A stretch of DNA of 28,429 nt from JAYUZR01 sp043751595. Its GTDB lineage: Bacteria > Patescibacteriota > UBA1384 > CAILIB01. The notes below the pieces were generated by a model. It was not told the DNA's origin and ran no database searches. It worked only from the letters and a program-made list of their open reading frames with translations. Both the position numbers and the translations under genes were made by a program. The stretch lies in assembly GCA_043751595.1 (NCBI GenBank), contig JAYUZR010000019.1:1-28429 (forward strand), read 5' to 3'. How positions within the stretch are numbered: position 1 is the stretch's first letter; each line of letters opens with the position of its first letter. Shown one piece after another: positions 15,534 through 22,804 of the stretch.

Positions 15534-16488
15534 CCTGATCAGATTCCTCTTTGTTCTTGTCCTAGCTTCCACTGGTGTGCAGGCAGGAACCCTGCTAGCT
15601 GCAGGAGTAGACAGCGCCCTACCAGCCGGGCAAGTACTTGGCGCTTCCACCGATGCTATTGTCGCAGCTACTCCTAGCCTTACTCCCTACGCCCATCTAC
15701 CGACCCTTAAGCCCAACGATATTGCCAGTAAGCAATTTGCCCTGCTTAGCGTAGATTCAGGTCAGCTGCTGGCTTACAACGCGCCAGAGGCGGTCTCTAT
15801 CGCCAGTACTACTAAACTAACTACAGCATTAGTGGTTATGGAGAGCGGCATTCCTCTCGAGACACCCGTAATCGTTAGCACCCGAGCCGCCAGCCAACCA
15901 GGCTCTCTAGTGGGAATTAGGACTGGTGAAGTGTTCACCGTGCACGATTTACTCCGCGGACTTCTCATTGTTTCAGGTAATGATGCAGCCGAGGCCTTGG
16001 CTGAAGCAGTTGGACAATACAAAAATGCCAGCCTTTCCCCGGAAGAGGCAGCTGGTTATTTTGTTGAACAAATGAATGTCTTCGCCAGTAAGCGTGGGCT
16101 GAGTAATACTAACTTTGCCGATCCTTCAGGTTTTGATGAGCACAGCGTATCTACCGCTGCGGAACTAGCTAAGACAGCTGCCGAGGTACTTAAGAATCAG
16201 AGCTTACGCGAGATTATCGCTACCCGTGATACCACTATCGTGAGCGCCAAAAACCGGGCAGTACAGCTAGTGAATACCAATAGTATGCTCGCCAGTTACT
16301 CTGGTATTATCGGTGGCAAGACAGGCTACACCGACACTGCCGGGCACTGTCTTGTAGTAATGGCCGAGCGAGACGGCAGGGCGTACGTAGCCGTTTCACT
16401 GCACAGCAATATTTGGGACCGCGTAGGGCCAATTCAGGTAACCACCCAACTACTAGACTATGCCTTTACCGAAACCCGCTGGGAGTAG
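15520..16488 (+). CDS. dacA: D-alanyl-D-alanine carboxypeptidase (S11 family)
   Basis: Trims the terminal D-Ala from peptidoglycan stem peptides outside the membrane. The 322-residue precursor has a signal peptide (hydrophobic 6-20, likely cleavage after VQA at 20-22). The three active-site motifs are STTK (96-99), SGN (152-154) and KTG (267-269). Unlike E. coli PBP5 it stops shortly after the catalytic domain and has no C-terminal beta-sandwich or amphipathic anchor, so its retention at the membrane is unclear. It overlaps the pseudouridine synthase gene by 14 nt and converges on rnc with only 7 bp between stops. Confidence 0.93.
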   Translation: MRPASLIRFLFVLVLASTGVQAGTLLAAGVDSALPAGQVLGASTDAIVAATPSLTPYAHLPTLKPNDIASKQFALLSVDSGQLLAYNAPEAVSIASTTKLTTALVVMESGIPLETPVIVSTRAASQPGSLVGIRTGEVFTVHDLLRGLLIVSGNDAAEALAEAVGQYKNASLSPEEAAGYFVEQMNVFASKRGLSNTNFADPSGFDEHSVSTAAELAKTAAEVLKNQSLREIIATRDTTIVSAKNRAVQLVNTNSMLASYSGIIGGKTGYTDTAGHCLVVMAERDGRAYVAVSLHSNIWDRVGPIQVTTQLLDYAFTETRWE

Positions 16489-16495
16489 GAGCAGT

Positions 16496-17188
16496 CTAAT
16501 TTTCGGTTAAGGCTCGAAGAGCGATTTCTGCAGCAGCAACCTGAGCCGATTGCTTACTACTACCGGTTCCACGACCAAGTTCCTGATCCCGGCAAACCAC
16601 TGAAACAGTAAAGGTCTTTTCATGGTCAGGACCTTCTTCTTCTAGAACCGCATAGGTGGGAGTAGTACCGAAGCGTTCTTGAGTAATTTCCTGCAAACGG
16701 CTCTTAGGATCGATAAACAGCTTATTATCAAGAATGGCCGGAAGCTCCGGAATTAGTTCGCGGTGAATAAAATCGTTAGCTGCCGCGTAGCCAGCATCAA
16801 GGTAAATAGCACCGATAAGTGCCTCAAAAGCATTAGCTAAGAGCGCTTGTTTAGCTTTTCCGCCACTACGAGCTTCACCCTGAGAAAGTAAGAGATGCTC
16901 ATCAAAGGCCATGCCTTGGGCAATCTTGGCTAGCATTTCTCCACGTACCAACGCACTACGCCAAGTAGTAAGCTCGCCTTCCGGGTTAGGAAAGCTGGTG
17001 TATAGGAAATGAGTTACCACAAGCTCGAGTACTGCATCACCCAAAAACTCGAGACGCTCGTTATCGCCCAAGGGGAAGGTGCGGTGCTCGTTAGTGTACG
17101 AACGATGGACAAAGGCCTGCTGCAGGAGTGCTTTATCGGCAAACTGGTGACCGACACGGCCTTCAAACGCCTCTAGATTACCGCTCAT
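16496..17188 (-). CDS. rnc: Ribonuclease III
   Basis: RNase III cuts double-stranded RNA in rRNA precursors and mRNAs. The chosen start gives 230 residues, MSGNLEAFEGRVGHQF, the normal bacterial length. An in-frame ATG at 17272 would add 28 residues lying inside nusB and is less likely. The catalytic signature NERLEFLGDAVLELVV (43-58) is intact, as is the second acidic helix ANAFEALIGAIYLDAG. A complete double-stranded-RNA-binding domain follows, with KSRLQEITQERFG and the ending GSSKQSAQVAAAEIAL. The start overlaps the nusB stop by 11 nt. Confidence 0.95.
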   Translation of the reverse strand: MSGNLEAFEGRVGHQFADKALLQQAFVHRSYTNEHRTFPLGDNERLEFLGDAVLELVVTHFLYTSFPNPEGELTTWRSALVRGEMLAKIAQGMAFDEHLLLSQGEARSGGKAKQALLANAFEALIGAIYLDAGYAAANDFIHRELIPELPAILDNKLFIDPKSRLQEITQERFGTTPTYAVLEEEGPDHEKTFTVSVVCRDQELGRGTGSSKQSAQVAAAEIALRALTEN

Positions 17189-17621
17189 CTCGTGGCTTGA
17201 GGCGTTCTTGATGTTGGCGATAGATACTGCCCAGTACTCCATTAACAAACTTTGAGCTTGATTCACTACCAAAGCTTTTTGCTACTTCTACCGCTTCGTT
17301 AATAGAAACGCGAGGAGGAACATCTTCTGATTCATCAAACAGCATCTCGAATACAGCAACTCGGATGACATTTTTATCGATTTTAGCGATTTGCTCCAGC
17401 GGCCACTCGGGAGCTGCGGCGGCAATAAGGGCATCGATTTCATCTGCCTTAGCAATGACACCATCAACTACTCGACGAACATAGACTTCGTCGAGGTCTT
17501 TTACGAATTCACGAAGATTACGCTGTACAATTTCTTCAATCTCAAGCGAACCGCCGCGAAAATCCCATTCGTACAGGGACTGCATGCTGACGGTTCGTGA
17601 AAGGTGGCGGTTTTGAGCCAC
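17178..17621 (-). CDS. nusB: Transcription antitermination factor NusB
   Basis: NusB with S10 binds boxA RNA and supports rRNA antitermination and maturation. The 147-residue all-alpha protein has the N-terminal RTVSMQSLYEWDFRGG (family: R..A.Q.LY..D). It also has the C-terminal signature VSINEAVEVAKSFGSESSSKFVNGVLGSI. It is sandwiched between rpmF (11-nt gap) and rnc (11-nt overlap), a compact operon of ribosome-biogenesis genes. Confidence 0.95.
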   Translation of the reverse strand: MAQNRHLSRTVSMQSLYEWDFRGGSLEIEEIVQRNLREFVKDLDEVYVRRVVDGVIAKADEIDALIAAAAPEWPLEQIAKIDKNVIRVAVFEMLFDESEDVPPRVSINEAVEVAKSFGSESSSKFVNGVLGSIYRQHQERLKPRDER

Positions 17622-17632
17622 GGGCGGGGGAC

Positions 17633-17812
17633 TTAAACGGCTTTAGAGATGACCGTGCGACCACGGTAAACGCCACAGAAGCGACATGCTTGGTGACTTA
17701 TCATCATTTTACCGCAAGATGGGCACTTAAGCACCATAGGGAGGTTGAGACCGATTTGTCGGCGACGATTTCCAGAACGTACTGGACTCATCCGCTTTTT
17801 AGGATGTGCCAT
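17633..17812 (-). CDS. rpmF: 50S ribosomal protein L32
   Basis: Small zinc-ribbon protein of the large subunit. Reading the minus strand from 17812 gives a 59-residue protein beginning MAHPKKRMSPVRSGNRRR. It has two CxxC pairs (Cys30/33 and Cys43/46: KCPSCGK and ACRFCG) and GVYRGRTVI near the end, the standard L32 layout. It is first in the rpmF-nusB-rnc operon and has its own promoter upstream. It is easily missed by ORF-length cut-offs. Confidence 0.94.
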   Translation of the reverse strand: MAHPKKRMSPVRSGNRRRQIGLNLPMVLKCPSCGKMMISHQACRFCGVYRGRTVISKAV

Positions 17813-17847
17813 GACTGAAGAGAGAAATTAGCGTGTATACCTGACGG

Positions 17848-17876
17848 AATGTACCAGATACGAGGGGGTTAAGCAA
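17848..17876 (-). promoter_or_regulatory. Promoter of rpmF-nusB-rnc
   Basis: Read on the minus strand, TTGCTT (17871-17876) is followed after 17 bp by TACATT (17848-17853), with TGG directly before it (extended -10). Start of transcription would be near 17841, giving a leader of about 30 nt. It abuts the end of the PIN-domain gene. Confidence 0.55.
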
Positions 17877-17879
17877 CCA

Positions 17880-18281
17880 TTAGCCAAGTAATTTGGCGAA
17901 GCTACCTGCTGAAAGTATTTCAATGCCCTTGTACTCAGTGAGTACCAGTAAATCCTTGTCGCCAGTAACAATGTAGTCAGCCTTACAAAGAAGTGCAGCC
18001 TCCAAAATATGTGAGTCTCGAATATCTCTTAAGCCATCAACCTTACGTGGGTGAGGCGTTGGTATAATGGTAAGGCTTTCGCGAAGAATAAGTGAGATTA
18101 CTTGCCAATCAGCAGGGCCAGACTTGAACTTTCTAAGTAGGATAGACTCTACTTCTTGCATTGCGATAGAAGAAGTAAATCCCAGAACACTTCCGCAATT
18201 TACTGCATCAAGAGCAATGAGAGGATTACCCCCAAATTGGAGCGCTGAAATAAGAATATTAGCATCAAGAAGTGCTCTCAC
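17880..18281 (-). CDS. PIN-domain toxin (VapC-like ribonuclease)
   Basis: Predicted Mg-dependent endoribonuclease of a type II toxin-antitoxin pair. The 133-residue PIN domain has the acidic residues in order: Asp6 in ALLDANILISAL, Glu43 in MQEVES, Asp89 in IRDSHILEAA, and Asp108/Asp110 in VTGDKDLL. This matches the COG1569-type PIN toxins. It starts 3 nt after the stop of the ribbon-helix-helix gene, in antitoxin-toxin order. No damage is visible. The RNA target is not predictable. Confidence 0.88.
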   Translation of the reverse strand: MRALLDANILISALQFGGNPLIALDAVNCGSVLGFTSSIAMQEVESILLRKFKSGPADWQVISLILRESLTIIPTPHPRKVDGLRDIRDSHILEAALLCKADYIVTGDKDLLVLTEYKGIEILSAGSFAKLLG

Positions 18282-18284
18282 GAC

Positions 18285-18533
18285 CTACGCCTCCTGTATT
18301 TCCTGCAGTGCTAGGTCAAGGTCTTCCTGTGTATTGATGCCCGCTTCTTTTCCTAGTCGCTGAGTAATATCGATGGCAACTTGAAGCCTTTTTCTACGCT
18401 CAATATACGAGCGGAGAGCCGTACGAACAAGCTCAGTGCGGCTACTACCCTCCTTTTCAGCCAAAAGATCACTCTCCTCAATAAGGCTTTCCGGCAGACG
18501 TAGGTTTACAGGGACTAATTTTGTAGCAGGCAT
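18285..18533 (-). CDS. Ribbon-helix-helix antitoxin
   Basis: Predicted DNA-binding antitoxin and autorepressor. The 82-residue protein has a CopG/RHH domain at about 5-48: a strand VPVNLRLPESLIEESD, then EKEGSSRTELVRTALRSYIERR. A C-terminal segment rich in Glu/Asp/Gln (about 60-82) probably wraps the PIN toxin. Upstream lies a promoter with an 11-bp dyad that looks like its operator. There is no Shine-Dalgarno sequence before its ATG. Confidence 0.87.
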   Translation of the reverse strand: MPATKLVPVNLRLPESLIEESDLLAEKEGSSRTELVRTALRSYIERRKRLQVAIDITQRLGKEAGINTQEDLDLALQEIQEA

Positions 18534-18545
18534 AAAAAGAAATTA

Positions 18546-18574
18546 GAGATGTATCTCTTTTGTAGATACATCTC
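18546..18574. promoter_or_regulatory. 11-bp inverted repeat, probable toxin-antitoxin operator
   Basis: GAGATGTATCT (18546-18556) and AGATACATCTC (18564-18574) are perfect inverted repeats with a 7-bp spacer. One arm falls between the -35 and -10 of the toxin-antitoxin promoter, and the -10 falls in the spacer. This is the expected geometry for autorepression by the RHH protein. A secondary role as a leuS terminator is possible, but the following T-tract is interrupted. Confidence 0.65.
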
Positions 18575-18587
18575 CGTGACATGTCAA
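18559..18587 (-). promoter_or_regulatory. Toxin-antitoxin promoter
   Basis: On the minus strand a perfect TTGACA (18582-18587) is separated by 17 bp from TACAAA (18559-18564). The RHH start codon is at 18533, leaving a leader of about 20 nt. Confidence 0.65.
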
Positions 18588-18597
18588 CTTATACTAC

Positions 18598-20967
18598 TTA
18601 CCCAACCACTAATGAAACCAATCGCCCAGGAACAATCACTTTGCGCTTAATTTCTTGATCGCCAATCCACTTACCATACAGCTCATGAGCAGCCACAGCA
18701 GCCATAATAGCTACCTCATCCGCCTCAGCAGCCACGGTAACGCTAAGGCGCACCTTGCCGTTAACCTGGACCGGGTACTCAACAGTACTGGCAGTAAGGT
18801 ACTTCTCGTCTGCTACTGGCCAGCTAGCATGCATAATAAAGCCTTCGCCACCCAAGCTCGACCACAACTCGTCAGTAATATGCGGAGCAAACGGTGCTAG
18901 CAACTTAAGCAAGGAGCGATACGTGGCTTCGGTAATCGTTTCCTGATCACCTAGCTCGTTTGTAGCTTCCATTAAGCCTGCAATTGCCACGTTAAAGCGA
19001 AGGTCAGCGATGGCGTCGCTCACTTTTACAATCGCCCTGTTGATAGCGACCAATTCCTCGGTACCAGCCTCGGCAGCACTAGCTTTCTCGCCCAAGCGCC
19101 ACACCTTTTCCAAGAAGCGGCGAACACCAACAATCCCCTTGGTGCTCCAAGGCTTTTCTTGATCAAACGGCCCCATAAAGAGCTCGTAGGTACGAAGAGT
19201 GTCGCCACCGTACTCCTTAATAACATCGTCAGGGTTGATCACATTACCCTTAGACTTACTCATCTTGTTGTGATCAGGCCCAAGAATCATTCCCTGGTTG
19301 CGCAAGCTGGTAAAGGGCTCTTTAAAGCTTACTAGGCCGGCATCAAACAGTACTTTAGTCACAAAGCGTGCATACAGCAGGTGTAGTACGGCATGCTCAG
19401 CCCCGCCTATATATACATCTACCGGAAGCCACTCAGCTACGGCTTTAGGATCAAAGGCTCCTTCGCTGTAGTGCGGATTTGGGTAGCGCAAATAGTACCA
19501 ACTAGAGCAAACAAAGGTATCAAGCGTATCAACCTCGCGGGTATAGGTTTTTCCGTCTTTAACTACGGCCTTCCAGTCATCCATTAATGCAAGAGGGGAT
19601 TGTCCAGTTGGGACGAATTCAGCAACCTCGGGAAGAACTACAGGGAGATCAGCACCTTCAAGCAAGGTCTCATTTCCTTCCTCATCATACAAAATAGGGA
19701 AGGGGGCACCCCAAAAGCGCTGACGGGATACTAACCAGTCACGCAAGCGGTAGGTAGTAGTAAGTTCACCCTTGGCTGCCTTAGTAATGGCAGGAATCGC
19801 TTCTTCAGAAGTAAGACCGGTGAATTCTCCAGAATTAATCAATTTAGACTTTCCGTAAAAAGGAATATCTTCAGCCTCAAGTACCTGCTCAATCGGCAAA
19901 TTAAAGGCGGTAGCAAAGGCAAAATCACGCTCATCGTGGGCCGGAACCGCCATTACGGCACCAGTTCCGTAGGTAGCCACCACATAATCGGCAATCCAAA
20001 TAGGAAGCTTGTCACCAGTAAGTGGATGCACAGCAAGGCTACCGGTAAAGGCACCGGTCTTTTCTTTCTCTAAGAAGGTGCGCTCAAGCTCGCTTTTAGC
20101 GGTAGTCGCTTTTTGATAGGCGGTTACCGCTTCTAAGTGCTCGGGCGCAGTAATACCGGCAACTAAAGAATGCTCGGGAGCCACAACGATATAGGTTGCG
20201 CCGTACAGGGTATCGGGGCGAGTAGTAAATACCTCAATTTGCACTCCAGCCTGACCTTCAACCTCAAAAAACAACTTGGCACCCTTAGATTTGCCAATCC
20301 AGTTGCGCTGCATGGCCTTAATCTTTTCGGGCCAGTCTAGCTCCTCCAAATCTTCAAGTAGGCGATCAGCGTAGTCGGTGATCTTAAAGTACCATTGCTT
20401 CATTGAGCGCTGGATCACTTTATTGCCGCAACGTTCACATTCGCCACCCACTACTTGCTCATTAGCCAGTACTGTTTGGCAGTGCTCGCACCAGTTAACC
20501 ATCGCTTGCTTCCTATACGCCAAGTCGCGCTTGTACATGAGGGTAAAGAACCACTGGGTCCACTTGTAGTATTCAGGTTGAGAGGTGTTAATCTCTTTTT
20601 CCCAATCAAAGCTCATGCCTGCTTGGCGGAATTGACGCTTAAACTCGCGAACTGCATCTACGGTAGTAATACCTGGGTGTACGCCAGTTTTAATGGCGTA
20701 GTTTTCGGCAGGAAGACCAAAAGCATCCCACCCCATTGGATAGAGCACGTCTTTGCCTTGCATGCGGGCCACACGCGCAAGGAGATCGGAGCCGGTGTAT
20801 CCAAGAAGGTGCCCAACGTGAAGCCCACTCCCAGATGGGTAGGGGAACATGTTGAGTACGTACGCCTTCGGTTTGTTGGCGCTTGGAGTGGGAGTGCGGA
20901 AGGCACCTTCCTTTTCCCAACGAGCCTGCCAGGCAGGTTCGATTTGGCTGTGATCGTAAGAGCTCAT
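18598..20967 (-). CDS. leuS: Leucyl-tRNA synthetase
   Basis: Class Ia synthetase charging tRNA-Leu. The 789-residue protein is somewhat shorter than most bacterial LeuRS (about 860). Seen in order: the HIGH-type motif HVGH (50-53) after MFPYPSGSGL, a zinc-binding CEHC...CERCG module, and the CP1 editing domain with TTRPDTLYGATYIV and GTGAVMAVPAHDERD (the editing Asp is present). These are followed by RLRDWLVSRQRFWG, the KMSKSKGNV catalytic loop, the anticodon-binding helices and a short C-terminal domain (VQVNGKVRLSV). It is transcribed divergently from the PadR gene. Confidence 0.97.
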   Translation of the reverse strand: MSSYDHSQIEPAWQARWEKEGAFRTPTPSANKPKAYVLNMFPYPSGSGLHVGHLLGYTGSDLLARVARMQGKDVLYPMGWDAFGLPAENYAIKTGVHPGITTVDAVREFKRQFRQAGMSFDWEKEINTSQPEYYKWTQWFFTLMYKRDLAYRKQAMVNWCEHCQTVLANEQVVGGECERCGNKVIQRSMKQWYFKITDYADRLLEDLEELDWPEKIKAMQRNWIGKSKGAKLFFEVEGQAGVQIEVFTTRPDTLYGATYIVVAPEHSLVAGITAPEHLEAVTAYQKATTAKSELERTFLEKEKTGAFTGSLAVHPLTGDKLPIWIADYVVATYGTGAVMAVPAHDERDFAFATAFNLPIEQVLEAEDIPFYGKSKLINSGEFTGLTSEEAIPAITKAAKGELTTTYRLRDWLVSRQRFWGAPFPILYDEEGNETLLEGADLPVVLPEVAEFVPTGQSPLALMDDWKAVVKDGKTYTREVDTLDTFVCSSWYYLRYPNPHYSEGAFDPKAVAEWLPVDVYIGGAEHAVLHLLYARFVTKVLFDAGLVSFKEPFTSLRNQGMILGPDHNKMSKSKGNVINPDDVIKEYGGDTLRTYELFMGPFDQEKPWSTKGIVGVRRFLEKVWRLGEKASAAEAGTEELVAINRAIVKVSDAIADLRFNVAIAGLMEATNELGDQETITEATYRSLLKLLAPFAPHITDELWSSLGGEGFIMHASWPVADEKYLTASTVEYPVQVNGKVRLSVTVAAEADEVAIMAAVAAHELYGKWIGDQEIKRKVIVPGRLVSLVVG

Positions 20968-21010
20968 AATGAGTTACGTTTGGTGAATAGTTTGTGACCG
21001 AGTCAGTGGC

Positions 21011-21016
21011 TAGAAT
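21011..21016 (+). promoter_or_regulatory. Possible -10 element before the PadR-like gene
   Basis: TAGAAT lies 33 nt before the PadR ATG in the 82-bp leuS/PadR divergent gap. The -35 is poor. Two copies of ATCAGGTT follow in the predicted leader. Confidence 0.3.
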
Positions 21017-21026
21017 ACCAGAAACT

Positions 21027-21046
21027 ATCAGGTTCGTAATCAGGTT
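21027..21046 (+). repeat. Direct repeat ATCAGGTT x2 in the PadR leader
   Basis: ATCAGGTT occurs at 21027-21034 and 21039-21046, a 12-bp period, ending 3 nt before the PadR start. Tandem sites near a regulator's own start may be an operator, but two short copies can also occur by chance. Confidence 0.3.
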
Positions 21047-21049
21047 TTC

Positions 21050-21418
21050 ATGCCCGCCATTCCTTTAACTCAGCTCGATCTCGCCATCCTTCTTTTATTA
21101 CTAAAGGCGCCGGCTCACGGCTATCTTTTGCAGCAACGGCTGGTCGAGGTTGGGCATCCTGTTGCGCATGGCTCTATCTATCATTCATTACATAAACTAG
21201 CACTTCGGGGCCTTATTGTTGCCCAACGCAGAACTGCCACCGATGCTCCAGAGCGCCTTATCTGGTGTATTGCCGCGCCAGAGCGTGTGCGTATTCAAAC
21301 CCTCTGCACCAGGTGGCAAACCAGGTTATTAGTTCAAAGAAATAAACTAAGAAAACAGTATAGCCAAACCAACGCACTACTTGAGCAAAGCCAGGCCCTA
21401 CTTAAAGCACTGAACTAA
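21050..21418 (+). CDS. PadR-family winged-helix regulator
   Basis: Predicted DNA-binding transcription regulator. Of the 122 residues, about 6-65 form the PadR winged helix: LTQLDLAILLLLLKAPAHGYLLQQRL, then GSIYHSLHKLALRGLIV with the Y-x-x-L-x-x-L recognition helix and wing. The remainder (about 75-120) is a helical, Gln/Leu-rich dimerisation region, as in short PadR-s2 proteins. PadR repressors often control adjacent transporters, but none is adjacent here. Its 3' end overlaps the oppositely oriented response-regulator gene by 17 bp. Target unknown. Confidence 0.8.
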   Translation: MPAIPLTQLDLAILLLLLKAPAHGYLLQQRLVEVGHPVAHGSIYHSLHKLALRGLIVAQRRTATDAPERLIWCIAAPERVRIQTLCTRWQTRLLVQRNKLRKQYSQTNALLEQSQALLKALN

Positions 21419-22061
21419 ACCGATAACCAACCCCATAAATAGTGGAGATATAATTGCGGTACTCAAACGGTAACTTACGCCGAAGACGGTTTACCTGTAC
21501 ATCAATAGTGTTAGCAAGGGGGTAATCTTGAAATCCCCAAAGCTCTTCCCAGATATGGGCGCGAGTAAGTACCCGGCCCTGGTGCGTCATAAAAAGTAGT
21601 AATAAATCGAACTCTCGCCGGCTAATAACCAGGGGTGTTTGATGGCTGTAGGCGGTTCTACTTGTTGGATCGAGCACCAGACTGCCAAGCCGCAAGAGAG
21701 AAGCTGGCTTTGCCTGGCGCTTACTCTGCGAAATGCTGCGCAGTAACTCGGTATACGAAAAGGGTGCAATGAAGTAGGCACTAGCACCCTCGTGTAGGGC
21801 AACTTGGCGAGTGGTATGTGATTCTTGGTGGGTAATAAGAATGCAGGGAGTAGTACAACCCGCCTCTCCGAGTACACGAAAAGCCGCAAGGCCTTCAAGC
21901 GCAGACTGGACAATAAGTACCGCGGTAACCTCGCTACTCATGGCAGAAGCCAGTAGCTGGGCCTGAGTTGTAACCACGTGGGGAATAGCACCCCACTGTG
22001 TGAGAAGTTTTTGGAGTGAGGGTTCGGCCCCTGCGTGTTCTAGGTAGAGAATTACCTGCAT
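21402..22061 (-). CDS. OmpR-type response regulator with degenerate receiver
   Basis: The 219-residue protein keeps the two-domain architecture. The C-terminal winged helix (about 122-217) is intact, with ISRREFDLLLLFMTHQGRVLTRAHIWEELWG, VNRLRRKL and YGVGYRF. The N-terminal receiver (1-115) has lost the phosphorylation residues. The acidic pair is reduced to Glu8-His9, the phospho-acceptor Asp position reads LIVQS (49-53), and the Lys of the KPF motif is Ala99 (APF). Thr77 is kept. It is therefore likely a phosphorylation-independent regulator. No histidine kinase gene is visible. Its start is preceded by TGCTACAAG 6 nt upstream. Confidence 0.87.
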   Translation of the reverse strand: MQVILYLEHAGAEPSLQKLLTQWGAIPHVVTTQAQLLASAMSSEVTAVLIVQSALEGLAAFRVLGEAGCTTPCILITHQESHTTRQVALHEGASAYFIAPFSYTELLRSISQSKRQAKPASLLRLGSLVLDPTSRTAYSHQTPLVISRREFDLLLLFMTHQGRVLTRAHIWEELWGFQDYPLANTIDVQVNRLRRKLPFEYRNYISTIYGVGYRFSSVL

Positions 22062-22067
22062 AGGCTA

Positions 22068-22076
22068 CTTGTAGCA
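22068..22076 (-). promoter_or_regulatory. Extended -10 element before the response regulator
   Basis: On the minus strand TGCTACAAG ends 6 nt before the ATG at 22061, predicting a leaderless mRNA. It is back to back with the 22102-22110 element of the divergent operon. Confidence 0.4.
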
Positions 22077-22101
22077 CTATTTTTCTTAACCGGGGGTGAC
22101 A

Positions 22102-22110
22102 TGCTACACT
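22102..22110 (+). promoter_or_regulatory. Extended -10 element before the 22120 operon
   Basis: TGCTACACT ends 9 nt before the ATG at 22120, so the leader would be at most two or three bases. There is no convincing -35. Confidence 0.45.
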
Positions 22111-22119
22111 AATCACATT

Positions 22120-22512
22120 ATGAACTTCCTGAAACTGTTTGGGTCCAAAAAAGGGATGAGTGATGAAAAGGCCCTGCTTTTAGCCGATGAGCGCCTGCTA
22201 GAGATTAGCCACCTGCTAAGCGAATCAACCGCAACCAAGGATAAAAAAATGATGCGCCAGGTAGAGTTGTGGTCACTGGATACCACTCAGCCCGATCTTG
22301 AGGCCGAGTATAAAGAGGTGGCAAGCGTTGTAGCCACGATGGCCCGCCAGATTCTGACCCTAGAAAATGCCCGCGATTCATTAGTACTTGAGAAGTCGCA
22401 CTGCGTAAGAAATGGAGACTGCGAGCTACTTAAGGCTACGCTTTCCGTGCCGCTATCGGTTGGTGAGGCACATCCAACCCTCTCTAAAACACCAAATCTG
22501 ACCACGGCATGA
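22120..22512 (+). CDS. Small cytoplasmic protein of unknown function
   Basis: I do not recognise this 130-residue protein. It begins MNFLKLFGSKKGMSDEK and is largely helical and charged. A stretch of about 20-100 could form a helical hairpin or coiled coil (DERLLEISHLLSES, EVASVVATMARQILTLENA). Two cysteines (about 104 and 110) lie in SHCVRNGDCELL. The tail is Ser/Thr/Pro-rich. It has no signal peptide. An in-frame ATG at 22096 lies upstream of the predicted promoter, so 22120 is preferred. It overlaps the alkyltransferase-like gene by ATGA, so the two are translationally coupled. Confidence 0.65.
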   Translation: MNFLKLFGSKKGMSDEKALLLADERLLEISHLLSESTATKDKKMMRQVELWSLDTTQPDLEAEYKEVASVVATMARQILTLENARDSLVLEKSHCVRNGDCELLKATLSVPLSVGEAHPTLSKTPNLTTA

Positions 22513-22802
22513 CCGAGTTTGATCAGAGGATTAGAGAAGTAGTCACTGCTGTTCCCTACGGTTCGGTAGTAAGTTACGGCAGTGTAGCCAAGGCCGCCGG
22601 ATACCCGCAAGCCTCCAGAATGGTTGCTGGGACACTTCAAAAGTATGCCGGTGAATTACCCTGGTGGCGGGTGGTAAACCGGTTGGGGATTCTCTCGATT
22701 GTACACCCCACCATTACCGCCGAGGATCAGGCGGAGTTATTGCGCGCCGAAGGAGTTGGGGTGAGGGAGGAAGAAGGAGTACTACGAGTTAACATAACCT
22801 AG
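22509..22802 (+). CDS. Alkyltransferase-like (ATL) DNA-binding protein
   Basis: ATL proteins bind O6-alkylguanine in DNA without removing the adduct and hand it to nucleotide-excision repair. The 97-residue product is the MGMT DNA-binding domain alone: VPYGSVVSYGSVAKAAGYPQ and ASRMVAGTL with the likely nucleotide-flipping Arg37. The MGMT active site PCHRV is replaced by PWWRV (51-55), so both the alkyl-acceptor Cys and the following His are Trp. It therefore cannot be a methyltransferase. It sits in a three-gene operon, coupled at both ends (ATGA overlap upstream, 2-nt gap downstream). Confidence 0.87.
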   Translation: MTEFDQRIREVVTAVPYGSVVSYGSVAKAAGYPQASRMVAGTLQKYAGELPWWRVVNRLGILSIVHPTITAEDQAELLRAEGVGVREEEGVLRVNIT

Positions 22803-22804
22803 CA

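Noticed and set aside
18546..18574. Reading the inverted repeat purely as a leuS terminator
   Set aside because: The stem is AT-rich, the T-tract after it is interrupted, and its overlap with a good promoter for the RHH gene fits an operator better.
20455..20997. 180-codon plus-strand open frame opposite the start of leuS
   Set aside because: Antisense shadow of the conserved LeuRS catalytic domain; no motif is visible.
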